Source of the DNA: Spinacia oleracea
Taxonomy: Eukaryota; Streptophyta; Magnoliopsida; Caryophyllales; Amaranthaceae
Direction of reading: 5' to 3'
Assembly: GCF_020520425.1 (NCBI RefSeq)
Contig: NC_079492.1
Span: forward strand, 108,287,157-108,351,156
Length of the DNA stretch: 64,000 nucleotides
Shown: positions 1-10,943 of the stretch, piece by piece
Layout of the letters: the number at the start of each line of letters is the position of its first letter
How positions within the stretch are numbered: the first letter of the stretch is position 1
Program-made: the position numbers and the translations under genes
The notes under the pieces: generated by a model
What the model saw: the letters and a program-made list of their open reading frames with translations, nothing else
Told to the model about the DNA's origin: nothing
Databases searched by the model: none

Positions 1-304
1 TCAGTCCGACTACTTGTAAGAGAAGACCTCTTCCGGCGGCTACCACCTCGGCCGGTTGGATTAGATTGCATATCTGATTGAAGAGGAGGTTTAGACACGG
101 CGACAGAGGATGATTTGGATTTAGAGCTGGTACTCACACGGTTCTTAGCAACGGTTACAGCAGAACGCCGCCGGGAAGCTCGTGTGGAAAAATGTAGATA
201 TTGTGTCTTATCGGCCTTTGGGCTGAGGAGGCTGCGTACACAAGGGTCTCCACTTGTTGTCAAAACCCATAATATCTTTGTCCAAAGTGTGAAGACCTGC
301 AAAA
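1..304 (-). pseudogene. Open exon-like fragment of an unidentified TE or gene
   Basis: Read on the minus strand, 304 down to 1 is open throughout (about 100 codons) and is preceded by a good 3' splice site (TTTTTTGCAG just above 304). The predicted segment is rich in Ser, Arg and Lys with no domain I recognise. It could be the second exon of the ORF at 383-700, which is on the same strand. The fragment runs off the window edge. Function unknown; likely part of a degraded transposable-element protein, but this is inference. Confidence 0.25.
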
Positions 305-382
305 AAATAGAGTAACAATTAATGCCGACAGAATACATATACAATAGATTAGACCCATGTAGCGAAAACGTAAACGGCCCAA

Positions 383-700
383 TTAACTGAAGGCATGTTT
401 ACCAAAGCAATGAGTACTGCATAGGCCGACATCCAAAATATAATATGCATTAGGGAGCCAGTTTAGGTTTACAGCCTGCTTTTTGCTGAGACCAACATCC
501 AAAAGATCATACTCTAAATAATTGAACGCCTTTCTCTCACGGCGGCCCAAACCACGTTGATTATACTGCTCCATTCGAGGTCTAGGTTTGCCAAAAGTCC
601 GATGAAGAGAGAAGTCGTCAGGAACCTGAAAAAAATAAAAACGATCCTGCCGGAAACGGAAATGACCGATCTCGGTTCCAGTGGGAGTTGAAATCGTCAA
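383..700 (-). pseudogene. Fragment resembling the N-terminal part of plant 'putative gypsy-type transposon' proteins
   Basis: A 105-residue minus-strand reading frame. The stretch RFYFFQVPDDFSLHRTFGKP followed by an Arg/Lys-rich segment recalls the region found in many plant gag-like or 'putative gypsy type transposon' proteins; this is a resemblance from memory, not a search result. The first 13 or so codons lie in sequence homologous to the Copia LTR (from about 661), so the start codon is an artefact of the junction. May be spliced to the open segment at 304-1. Confidence 0.25.
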
Positions 701-820
701 AAGGAAAAATATAGAATGCTCCGGAAATGATGATATTGCCGGAAACGGAAATATGGATCATGTCGGAAATATAAATATTATCCAAGTCGTAGATGTTGCC
801 GGAAACGGAAACATGGTTCG

Positions 821-1156
821 TGTTCCGGGGTTGAAACGATGGTAGGAGCGTCCTTGATATCTTGAGTTCCGGTCACGTACGATGCCTGCAAGATGAACTT
901 CAGGACAAGGAGGGGTCCCCAAGGCGGAGCCTCCAACGCTCAAGTCAGTACAATTGATGTATAAAATGAGAGTGTTTAGGGGAGAGAGGTTGTAGGGTGG
1001 CTTCTCTAGAGTTAGAGAATGGCCCTTTTACCTTGCCCTTTGAGGGGTATATATAGTGCCTTGTTGGGCCTTTGAGGCCTTGTAAGTGATATTGGGCTTG
1101 AGTAAGTTTTATTGGCTTTTGGGTTAAAATGGTGAGCCCATTTTAACACCCCAACA
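821..1156 (-). repeat. 3' LTR of the Tat-type element
   Basis: 336-bp LTR; counterpart of 5581-5915. Contains a TATATATA box near 1047-1054 on the side expected for minus-strand transcription. Several substitutions separate it from the 5' LTR, so the insertion is not recent. Confidence 0.8.
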
Positions 1157-1172
1157 AATGCCCCCCAAACCC
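1157..1172 (-). other. Polypurine tract of the Tat-type element
   Basis: On the minus strand GGGTTTGGGGGGCATT lies directly before the 3' LTR start TGTTGGGG, the normal plus-strand primer position of an LTR retrotransposon. Confidence 0.6.
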
Positions 1173-1205
1173 AATTCTATTTGAAAAATGGGTTGGGTTT
1201 TGATT

Positions 1206-2118
1206 TTGATCACGGAATTTTACCTTCAGCTCGGTTTTTACCTTTGGATCGGTTTTTAACCTCGGCTTGGTTTTTACCTTCGGCTCGGTTTTTACCTTTG
1301 GCTCGGTTTTTACCCTCGGCTCGATTTTTAACCTCGGCTCGGTTTTTTACCTTCGGCCCGGTTTTCTATCTTCGACTCGGTTTTTAACCTCGGCTCGGTT
1401 TTTTACCTTCGGCCCGGTTTTTAACCTTCAGCCCGGTTTTTTACCTTCGGCTCGTTTTTTTTTTTTTTTTTTTTTTAACCTCGTTCTTCAAATCCGGAGA
1501 TCTGTTCAAGAACGTGCTTTTAACCTCGGCCGGGATTGTAACATCAGTTCGAGTTGTAATCTCGGATGGGATTGTAACATCGGTTCGAGTTGTAATCTCG
1601 GATGGGTTTTTAACCTCGGCCCGGATTGTAACATCGGTTCGAGTTGTAATCTCGGATGGGATTTTAACCTCGGCCCGGATTGTAACATCGGTTCGAGTTG
1701 TAATCTCGGATGGGATTGTAACATCGGTTCGAGTTGTAATCTCGTATGGGTTTTTAACCTCGGCCCGGATTGTAACATCGGTTCGAGTAGTAATCTCGGA
1801 TGGGATTGTAACATCGGTTCGAATTGTAATATTTGATGGGTTTTTAACCTCGGCCCGGATTGTAACATCGGTTCGAGTTGTAGTCTCGGTTGGGATTGTA
1901 ACATCGGCTCGGATTGTAACATCGGCTCGAATTTTAATCTCGGAGCGGCTTTTAACCTCGGCTCGAATTGTAACATCGGCTCGAGTTGTAATCTCAGAGA
2001 GGTTTTTAACCTCGGCTCGGATTGTAACATCGGCTCGAATTTTAATCTCGGAGCGGTTTTTAACCTCGGCTCGGATTGTAACATCGGCTCGAATTTTAAT
2101 CTCGAAGCGGTTTTTAGT
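1206..2118. repeat. 18-bp tandem array with higher-order structure
   Basis: About 50 degenerate monomers of 18 bp, of the forms TTGTAACATCGGTTCGAG, TTGTAATCTCGGATGGGA and TTTTAACCTCGGCCCGGA. Near the 3' LTR the monomers are mostly the TTTTACCTTCGGCTCGGT kind; further in, different monomers alternate in larger units of 36-54 bp. Because 18 is a multiple of 3, the array gives long reading frames on both strands that are artefacts. It occupies the 3' untranslated position of the Tat-type element. Confidence 0.85.
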
Positions 2119-3838
2119 GTATTTATGTTTGTCAAACACGAATTTGTAATTCGTTTTGAACATGATGAACAATTTGAGGTGTATGCTCTTGCAAAATGAC
2201 TTATTGTTAGACAGTGTCTGTCAAATTAAGTTTCCAAGAATATTAGCATTTCACCAAATTTATCAAGTCAAGTAAATTATATATGCTGACAAAATATGAA
2301 GTACAAAATTTAAATAAATGGAGGACTTAGCTTTGGGCTGACAGCAAGGTGGGTTATATTAACTGGATGTTTGAGCTCCGAGGACTAGGAACAAGCACCC
2401 GGGGTCCTGGAATTAGTTGAGCTTGTGCTTTGCTCGATCCATTTTGTTTACCCAATTTATCTCCAATTTCATTGAGGCCATGTTGGCCCATTAACAAATT
2501 CCTTGCCTTTTATTATTTGGCCCATCAGAGTAAAGGTAAGAAAATGCTCTTCACCGTGACTTCTAATGAAATGGACACAAATGGAGCCCACTTGTACTCC
2601 CAATATATGACAGGAAGGTTCCTTGACTTTAGATACATCCAACAGGTTATCATCAACTTTGAGCTTTTTTATCTAATCCTTCCGCCTATCTATTCGTTGA
2701 GGTGCGAGACCGTCGAAATGAATAGATCTGGGTACTAGATATTTTCTTCTCTCACATTGTAGCTGAGGGATTCTTCTTGTGTAGTTTGTTTCTAGTTCCA
2801 TCGATATTTACCCTTGAGCTTGAATGCTTTACATATACTCTGTGGTTGATGTAAGTTGCTGATGCTTGAAGATGGACTTGACTCCATGGGATTTTTGACC
2901 GACACTTTGTGGTCATCAAAATGACATCGGCGGGTCATACTGAGGTGTATATGTTCGGCTCGATGGTCGACCTCGGCGGGTCAACCCCGACGTTGATAAC
3001 CTTGGATACGAAGCTTAGCTCGGGCCTTGACCAACTCTTGAGAGCTGGCCTCGGGTTAGCCATCTATTTAGACCTCGGGAGCATGAGCTTAGACCTCGGG
3101 ACCTTGGCCTCGACCTCGGGAGCGTCGACCTTGACGGGTCGATCTTGGATGGGTCAGCACGAACTCGGTGGGTCAACCTCGAATCTACGGGTACTCGGCA
3201 CAAAGCTTCTACGTTCGGCACTGCCCTCATCAAGTGAGCTTCGGAACTGAGTTTTGGTACCGAGCTAGGGAGCTGCTGACCCCGATACTGACCTTGGTAC
3301 TGAGTTCAGCCTCGGGAGCATGGGCTCGGACCGTGGCTCCACCTTCAGACCAGCTTCGGGTGATAAGCTTCGGGATTATGCACCTCTTCTTGAGTTTTGC
3401 TACTCCAGCTGCTGAAAATGAGTTTCAGATTTACATAATCATGATGGTTAATATGATTGATGTTGTTGTTTCACCAATGAGCTTCGGCTTGGGCCTCGGT
3501 TTGGCTCGATGCCGTGCTCAGTTTTTGGTACAGGGTTGGCATCTTCGGCTTCGACGTTGGAGATGTTCGGGAAGCTTTCTGCTTTGGGAACAAGTGTCTG
3601 CTTTTCCTTATGTTGCTGAAGTAGTCAATTTGGATCAACTCACAGCAGGTATGAAGGATATATATACATAAGACTTTCCAATCCACCACTTGATAAGCTT
3701 GCTGACTCTCATTTGGCACATTGTATTTGAGATCTCCTCAATTACGTAACCTCGAAATGCTACTCTAGATGATGCCGAAAATGATATGTATATCATGAAA
3801 TGTAGCTTCTTAGTGCTTCCCTCACAATAATCATGATG
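2119..3838. other. Non-coding internal region of the Tat-type element
   Basis: No domain-bearing reading frame on either strand. From about 2920 to 3560 the sequence is rich in short GACCTCGGG / TCGGCTTGG words that look like diverged relatives of the 18-bp array. Short frames here carry no recognisable motif. Confidence 0.5.
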
Positions 3839-3843
3839 GTTAC

Positions 3844-5303
3844 TGTTAGGTTATGAAAAATATAAAACATATATTTCATGCAGAACAACAATAAAGCCAG
3901 GAATCCAAATTGATTGCCACATAACAATTAGCATAATTTAGGATAAATACATTCGAAGCGTGCCTTCCCTAGCTACTCCCGAACCGAACAAGAACAAGTT
4001 TAGGACTCCAAGTATAGTCCCTCCGTAGATAGTCCACAACACGTTCGGATCCGCCTTAGATTCAATTAACTAGAATTTAGCCTAAGGTATTATGTTATTC
4101 GTTTATAATTATTTGGCAAATTATTAACCTTTAGTTTTTAACTCAAAACTATATGAATACTTGAATTGATGTATTATAAATTGTGATTTCCATCACCTAT
4201 TTATAGGGTAGGATTATCGGAACTAGAAACCTATTAGGATTCAATTTATCTAATTCAATTAGAATTTAGACTTAAATTAAATCTATTAATTTTAGTGTTT
4301 AGCTTAACAACTAATTCTAGTAGTTTCAGGAAAATAGTTAATCGGATAAATCCTAAATGCATAAGGATTCGAAACACGCACGAACACAACGACAAGCACC
4401 AATCAGCCCACGAGGAGCTGTTATGCGCGCGGTGGGTTGGCTCGGCCCAACGCTGGTACGCGACCCACGAAGGGCGCGCCAGCCTGCTGCCCTTGCCGAG
4501 CTTGCTGAGCCTGGCCTTGCTTCATTGCTTGGCTAGGCCTTGCTTGCTTGGCGGGCTGCTGCTCGCCTGCTATGCTTGCGCGGGCTTCTCTAGGCGCGGG
4601 CCTAGCTTCGTGCTGGGCCTTGCGTCTAGCAAGCTCGTCCGATGTTTATTTCGTACGTCGCGCTTCCGTTTTATTTTCCGATTCCGAAATTCATTTCCGA
4701 TTCGAACAATATTTAATATTTTCGATTCCGGTATTAATTTCCGTTTCGAACAAATATTTAATATTTCCAATTTCGGAATTTATTTCCGATTCCGATAATA
4801 TTTCCGATTCCGGCAATATTTCCGTTTCAGGCAATATTTCCGATCTCGGCAATATTTCCATTTCCGATAATATTTTCCGATACGTACCATGTTTCCGTTT
4901 CCGGCAACATCTACGACTTGGATAATATTTATATTTCCGATACGATCCATATTTCCGTTTCCGGCAATATCATCGTTTCCGGAGTATTCATAATTTGCCT
5001 TTTGACGATTTCAGCTCCCACTGGAACCGAGATCCGTCGATTCTGAATATCCATAAATGGAGTATTTAATTCACTTAAATACTTGATCCGTTCACGTACT
5101 ATTTGTGTGACCCTACGGGTTCAGTCAAGAGTAAGCTGTGGATTAATATTATTAATTCCACTTGAACTGAAGCGGCCTCTAGCTAGGCATACAGATCACT
5201 TGATCTCACTGAATTATTAACTTGTATAATTAATTAACACTGAACCGCATTTATTAGACTTAGCATTGAATGCATACTTGGACCAAGGGCATTATTTCCT
5301 TCA
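3844..5303 (-). mobile_element. Solo Copia LTR
   Basis: A 1460-bp LTR beginning TGTTAGGTTATGA and ending TTATTTCCTTCA on the plus strand (reverse of the TGAAGGAAATA...CCTAACA orientation). It is flanked by a perfect 5-bp duplication GTTAC at 3839-3843 and 5304-5308. No internal Copia sequence is present, so unequal recombination between two LTRs removed the body. Same family as the LTRs at 40932-42271, 49960-51299 and 58753-60122. It lies inside the Tat-type element and is therefore younger than it. Confidence 0.9.
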
Positions 5304-5558
5304 GTTACATGATTACTGTTGTGAGTATTTTGAGGCATTAGGCCACAAATTCATCGATTTCTCGCTTGTTGTTTATGACTTATTTCATAACTATAACTTC
5401 ATTTTTCCGACACAGTACCCACTTACTAATAATGCAGATCTGTTGGCAAAATGGAAGTTTTAGCCGGCTATTTTGGATTTCTCAGATTTTCCGGCCACTT
5501 TTGTTTTAGAACACGATAGCCATGAGAGAGTGGATCTTCGTGGGATTTTGCTCTCGAT

Positions 5559-5578
5559 CCCCACAGACGGCGCGCCAA
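5559..5578 (-). other. Primer-binding site of the Tat-type element, with an extra GC
   Basis: On the minus strand, TTTGGCGCGCCGTCTGTGGG sits one or two bases after the 5' LTR. The usual form in plant Gypsy elements is TGGCGCCGTCTGTGGG; here a GC dinucleotide is duplicated (GGCGCGCCG). Confidence 0.6.
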
Positions 5579-5580
5579 AT

Positions 5581-5915
5581 TGTTCCGTGTTGAAACGATG
5601 GTAGGAACGACCTTGATATCTTGAGTTCCGATCACGTACGATGCCTGCAAGATGAACTCTGGGCCAAGAGGGGGTCCCCGAGGCGGAGCCTCCGACGCTC
5701 AAATCAGTACAATTGATGTATAAAATGAGAGTGTTTAGGGGAGAGAGAGTGTAGGGTGGCTTCTCTAGGGTTAAAGAATGACCCTTTTACCTCGCCCTTT
5801 GAGGGGTATATATAGTGCCTTGTTGGGCCTTTGAGGCCTTGTAAGTGATATTGGGCTTGAGTGAGTTTTATTGGCTTTTGGGTTAAAATGGTGAGCCCAT
5901 TTTAACACCCCAACA
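5581..5915 (-). repeat. 5' LTR of the Tat-type element
   Basis: 335-bp LTR with a TATATATA box at 5807-5814. Starts TGTTGGGGTG and ends ACGGAACA on the minus strand; abuts the primer-binding site. Confidence 0.8.
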
Positions 5916-6894
5916 ATTCGTATCGGAAAATATCATCGGAAATAGAAATATTGCCGGAATCGGAAATATTGCCGGAAACGGAAATATTACCGGAATCGGA
6001 AATAAATTCCGGAATCGGAAATATTAACGGAAACGTAAATATTTGTTCGAATCGGAAATAAATTCCCAAATCAGAAAACGAATCGGAAGTGCGACGTGCG
6101 AACGCTCGACGAACGAGCTTGCGAGACGCAAGGCCCAGCGCCAAGCAAGCCCGCGCGGAGCAGCAAGGCATGGGCCGAGCAAAGGCAGCAGCGCCCAACG
6201 AGTGGGCTGCGTGCTGCTTGCTCCCACGCCCAGCGCGCATGGGCCGAGCAAGGAAGCAACGTCCATTCGTGGGTTGCGGGCTGCGTGCTGCACGACCAAG
6301 CAACGTGGGCTCAAGGCCACACGTGCAAAGCCTTGGCCGGCTAGGATTGCTTGCGAGTCAAGTAATCGTGTTTTCCTAATTCTACTGAAATTAGATGTTT
6401 TAGGTAAATCTTAAATACTTATTATTTTATTACCCCTAGGATTCTAATGTTATTAGTTAATTAGAATCCTAATGGATTTAGTTAATCAATTCCTAGTAGA
6501 ATTCAAACTCCTTTATTTCCACCCTATAAATATGTGGTTCATGATCACAATTTATTATGCAATTCAATATACTATTCTAACTTATTAAGTTCAAGAGAGA
6601 ATTTAATACTTGCCTAATATTGTTGTGAGTTTCCCGAGTGCACATAAAACCTTAGAGAATATTCTAGTTGGTTGAATCTAAGGCGGAACCGAACGTGTTG
6701 TGGAATATTTACGGAGGGGTGACATTTGGAGTCCTATACTTGTTCTTGTTCGGTTCGGGAGCAGCTAGGGAAGGCACACATCACATTGTATGTATCCTAA
6801 TTATGCTAATTGACTATGTGGCAATTAATTTGGATTCCTAGCTTTATGGTTTTTCCGCATGAATTATATTGTTTATATTATTCATAACCCTACA

Positions 6895-8262
6895 AGTGCC
6901 TCTGTAGCATTTTTCTCAAACGCTACAGTTTTTTGCCAAATTGCACTTTCCAGCATGGTGCGTCCGCACCCAGTATGGTGCGTCCGCACCCAGTATAGTG
7001 TGCTTGCACTGCTTGCGTGTTTTCCAGGATGGTGCGTCCGCACTTCTTATGGTGCGCCTGCATTGCGTGAAGTTGCAGTTCCTATATAACGTGATTGTTG
7101 CTGCAAATTGAGGAGATCAGACTTTAGTTTTTTGGGTGAGTAAGTATAGAGTAACGACGATTAGCACATAGAATAGGGGTAGCATTAGGATAGTTTATAG
7201 CTTAGATTTCCACAAATCAAACACTAAATTCCAGTTTCATTATTTCAAATTCGTAGCTCTTTCCTTCAATTTCAGATTGTTCTTCAATTTTGTTCTTCAC
7301 GTTCTTAACAGTTTTTGTATTCAATTTCAATCTTCAAATGGTATAATTCTTTACTATCTTCTTTAATTTGTTCTTAGATTCTTTAATTGCTTCATAGATT
7401 TGTTTATACTTTGATTTTGTTGATTGAGTTTTGGATTAATTTGTGGTTGAATTTTATTGGATTTTTGGTTTGTTTTTCTTATTTGAACTTTCTGAATTTT
7501 AATGTTTGAATTAGTTTAGTTATTGCAATTAGAACCATGATTAGGTTTTGTTCTATTTTAATTCTAGTTCTAATCATGCTTATAGTGTAGTCATAATCTA
7601 GAGATTAGAGTTGAAGCTTTGGATGTAGAATTAGGAATTTTGAAGATTATTTTGTGATTGATATTGTGATTAAATTGTTAAATAATGTTTGATTCCATGT
7701 CTAGTTAGTTTAGGATTGGCTAACCTAAATTACTAGCGTGTTGGAGTGTTTAGCTTCAAATTGGCGCGAAAGCGTGATTCGTAGCTTGCATTAATTACTT
7801 TGCCTTGTTTGTTCTTGTGTTCCTCTTCGAGTCTTGATTGTAGCAAAAGCTAGATTAGGATTAGTTGAGTAGTGCTTGAAATCGAAAGGTATTCGAAGCC
7901 ATATATTGGTCATTGCATTCATTCATTTAGTTGTTGCATGTCATGAGCATTTAGGATCTCCGGAACTCCCAATTCGAATTCCTTTGCTAATTCCCGAAAT
8001 CTCTAGAGTTTCTTTACTTGTGCATATTTCATATATTTTGATTTCAATAGCCTTATACATACATACATTTCCCGTTCGAGCTAGCTTGTGAATGCAATTA
8101 GCTTGAAAATATCAAAGCATCCATTCTCTTGGGACGATCCCAACACTTGCCACTATAGTCAATATAGTTTGTTCATTTAGGAGTTTATAAATTTTGTTTG
8201 ATTAAGTGGTATTCGTCAACGACGCAAAAATCGCTTGTCAGAGACCACTAAAAGGCATAAAA
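6895..8262 (+). repeat. Decayed LTR-like sequence
   Basis: No coding capacity. A CCTATATAACG box at 7081-7091 and a tail with GGGACGATCCCAACACTTGCC near 8131, then GACGCAAAAATCGCTTGTCA, resemble the 3' parts of LTRs of plant Gypsy elements, but no second LTR, PBS or duplication was found. Near the left end GTGCGTCCGCAC, an inverted repeat, recurs at about 6958, 6978 and 7032 with degenerate copies between. Nature uncertain. Confidence 0.3.
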
Positions 8263-9036
8263 ATACCCTAGAATGCACGGTGCACCAGGGTGCACCTAAT
8301 AATTTTCACAACAACCACCACTACATCCACATTATACAAAGATAGGTTGAGTTTGAAACTAATTACACTTCTTTCTTTTTACGGTGACCAGAATGACAAC
8401 TCAACGCAATAATCTCAAATAGTGGGTGATAACTAAACGAATGATAGGCGCTACAAAATCACGTAATACAATCATACAAGTACTCTCTCTGTCCATGTTA
8501 TTTTTCTAAGGGAAAATAATGATTATTGATTCTTTCCTACACTATAGATCGAGAAATTTCAAAACAATCCCCTTGATTGACATATCAAGTGACATTCTCG
8601 TAATTATAATGAAACATATACAATCAAAAATTTGCAATGTACAATATATTTTATATTTTTAAAAAATAAAAATAAAAGAAATTAATTTTAATGTTAAAAG
8701 ATATTGTATATTTAAATATGTAGTTTGTATATTTTGACAATTTATTTGCGAAAATACCCCTTGATATATTTTACTCGCCAATCATGTAGATTGACTGGGC
8801 GGAGCTCCTATAGAATATAGTAGAGAAACAAATGTCAACATCGTGATAAAAATGGTATGGAACAAACTCAAATGACAAACCAAAAAGGAAAATGTCAAAC
8901 ATAAGGAGAAAGAGTATTTTCATTGTGTTTATAATAGGGCATGGACTGATTAGATAGACTGATAAAAGCGATGATATATTTAGGGTTGTACTCCGAACTT
9001 CATTGATATTTAAAAGTGATAATACTGTAATAACTA
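8263..9036. other. Intergenic, no gene seen
   Basis: AT-rich sequence. A Stowaway-like single end (TACTCTCTCTGTCC) lies near 8480 without a partner. Nothing else recognised. Confidence 0.4.
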
Positions 9037-9038
9037 AT

Positions 9039-9300
9039 ACTCCCTCTGTCCAAAAATTATAGTTCTGTTTTATATTTCGAACGTTCAAAATTTATAGTAC
9101 TATTTTCTTATTTGGACATTACTTTTCCCACTTTCTCATACATTCTCCCAATTTCACATACACTTTCCAACTTTCCCATATAATGTCCCACTTTCTCTAC
9201 ATTATAATCCACCTTACACTTTTTCATACACTATATTTCACTTTCCCACTTTCACATACACTATATTCCATTTTTCTTAAAACCCGTTTTACGTCGTAAA
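9039..9300. repeat. One-sided Stowaway-like MITE remnant
   Basis: Begins CTCCCTCTGTCCAAAAATTA after TA and continues with the CACATACACTATATTCC-type repeats common in these elements, but no matching inverted end was found, so it is truncated on the right. Confidence 0.4.
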
Positions 9301-9465
9301 AGATTTGTCCATGTTCATTGCTCATTCATTTAACATATTGGACAATTGAACCGCCGGCTCGATAAACAAACACTCAAATCTCCGTCCGGTGTTACCAAAT
9401 TTCGCGTTTTCCTGATTGAATAATAGGGTTTGGAAAAGAGCAATTATTATACGGAGTATAAAAAA

Positions 9466-10619
9466 TGGGGGTTTTTATTCGTCGCCCCATTCCGTTAAAA
9501 TCGCCCCAATTTATTGTGTGAATGTACGTTTTTTCCCTTTAAATTGATTTCACCCCTCCCCCCTTTCACCCATCCCCTTCCTCGTCCCTACCCCCTTTCC
9601 CTGTACTTTACGCCGGCACCAACACCACCCTTATATTTTACACACCACCACCACCCTTGTACCTTCGCTCATTCCTCCCCTCTTTTGCCTCCATCACCGC
9701 ACACACAACACCCCCTTCACTCGTCCCTCCCCCCCTTTCCCTCCTTCATGCCAGCACCCCTGTCCACACACACCACCACCACACCACATTTTCCCTCCAT
9801 CACCGCACAAACAACACCGCCGCTCCCTCTTTACCCATCACCTTTTTTTTATGAAATTCAAATTCCCGCGCACGAGATTTACGCCAGTCACCTAGACCAC
9901 CGCGCAAACCCGGTGCGCTGGAAACACGGGAGTCAGCGCGAATCTGGTACGTTGCCCCCTTGTCGTCGGTGTAAAGGGTGTGCGTGGTGTTCATGGTTTG
10001 TGGCGCAATTCTCGTGCGCGGGACTTTGCATGATGGATATGGGAGTGGCGCACGAAATTTGCATGGCTTCCATGTCCACGGCACAAACTTTGTGCGCCAC
10101 TTCCATGTCTTCCATGCACAGAATTTGCGCCATGGACATGAGACTGATGCAAATTCCATGCGCCACTCCCATGTCCACCATGCAAATTCCGTGCGCGGGT
10201 AATGAGTAATAATAAAAAAAATGTACCATTTTTACCTCCTCCATTGATGCTACAAGTCGAAATTCCGGCGTACTACTTCCACGACTAAAACCACTACGTG
10301 AGCTCCCCCTCCAGCTTCTTTGATGAATTATGAACAAAGTAACGTTGGCAACAACTTTTACTGGCGAGATTACGAGTTAAGGTAATATAATGAGTTAAAG
10401 AGAAGAAAAAAAATTGCACGCCGGAATTTAGGTTTTTCGGCCACTTTCCGGACACCAGGCTGGAGGGGGGTTGAGAGAGAGGTGAGGGTGAGGTGAAGTG
10501 AGGTGAAAAGGGTAAAAAAAAATGAATGAAGGGGTAAGTTTATATAAAGGCAATTTTATACTGTCACTATAAAAAATAGGACATTTTTAGCGTGCGCGGG
10601 CGACAAATAGCGATACCCT
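9466..10619. mobile_element. Possible non-autonomous DNA transposon with short inverted ends
   Basis: The left end GGGTTTTTATTCGTCGCCC and the reverse complement of the right end GGGTATCGCTATTTGTCGCCC are similar. Between them lie a CT-rich tract (9540-9850) and, at 9980-10200, a dense cluster of short inverted and direct repeats built from CATG, GGCGCA and ACTCCCATGTCC words. Target duplication was not clear. The long reading frames here are low-complexity or repeat-derived. It ends about 325 bp upstream of the first UBC start codon. Confidence 0.35.
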
Positions 10620-10780
10620 ACAAAATAAATACGGAGTAGAAAAAATTAAACAGTAAATACAGAAATTATTCCATAGTACTCTCCTCTCCGAGTCTCCGTA
10701 GCTGGTTCCTTTGGCCCATGCAATATTATACTCGTATTTATTGTAGCTTATTTTTGCAGAGGCAGAAAAAAAAATTAGTG

Positions 10781-10820
10781 GGAGAGAGAGAGAAGAGAAA
10801 GATAGAGAGAGAAAGAAGAA
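10781..10820 (+). promoter_or_regulatory. GA-rich tract upstream of copy 1 of UBC7
   Basis: GGGAGAGAGAGAGAAGAG-type sequence about 125-165 bp before the start codon. Such tracts are common in plant core promoters and 5' untranslated regions; the transcription start was not located. Confidence 0.3.
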
Positions 10821-10943
10821 CAAAGTTGCGGATTCTCAAGCAACTATCTTCTGGAATCTTCTATTTGAGAGCAAATCCTTCTCCCTTTCTTATCGCCAAA
10901 TCTTACTTGGGATTTCTTGTTTCTCTCTCCTCCTCCTTCTACC

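Larger units (their letters stand above)
821..5915 (-). mobile_element. Tat-type Gypsy LTR retrotransposon, non-autonomous
   Basis: Two related direct LTRs, 5581-5915 (5') and 821-1156 (3'), roughly 95% alike by eye, begin TGTTGGGG and end CGGAACA on the minus strand. A primer-binding-site-like sequence follows the 5' LTR and a purine tract (TTTGGGGGGCAT) precedes the 3' LTR. After subtracting the nested solo LTR (3844-5303) the internal region is only about 3 kb and I see no gag, protease, RT or integrase. The 18-bp tandem array next to the 3' LTR fits the Tat lineage, whose 3' untranslated region often carries tandem repeats (established for Ogre/Tat-type elements). Assignment to Tat is inference from PBS type and array position. 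Confidence 0.75.
661..6894 (+). mobile_element. Copia LTR remnant, 5'-truncated and interrupted by a Tat-type element
   Basis: Sequence 661-820 and 5916-6894 together match the 3' three quarters of the Copia LTR seen complete at 58753-60122, including the GGAAAC/AATATTGCCGG repeats, the GC-rich block and the terminal '...TTTTTCCGCATGA...CATAACCCTACA'. The 5' part (TGAAGGAAATAGTGCCC...) is missing. No primer-binding site follows 6894, so this is a truncated or solo LTR. It was split by the Gypsy element at 821-5915, with an imperfect duplication (GTTCG at 816-820, ATTCG at 5916-5920). Confidence 0.75.

Noticed and set aside
1500-2120. Regular direct repeats with variable stretches, resembling a CRISPR array
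   Set aside because: Units are contiguous 18-bp monomers with no unique spacers, inside a plant retroelement.
1441-2172. Long repetitive reading frames on both strands (189-243 codons)
   Set aside because: Products of an 18-bp tandem array; since 18 is divisible by 3, frames stay open on both strands without selection.
9514-10209. 231-codon Pro/His-rich frame
   Set aside because: Low-complexity CT-rich DNA followed by short-repeat DNA; opposite strand and other frames are open too; no homologous domain.
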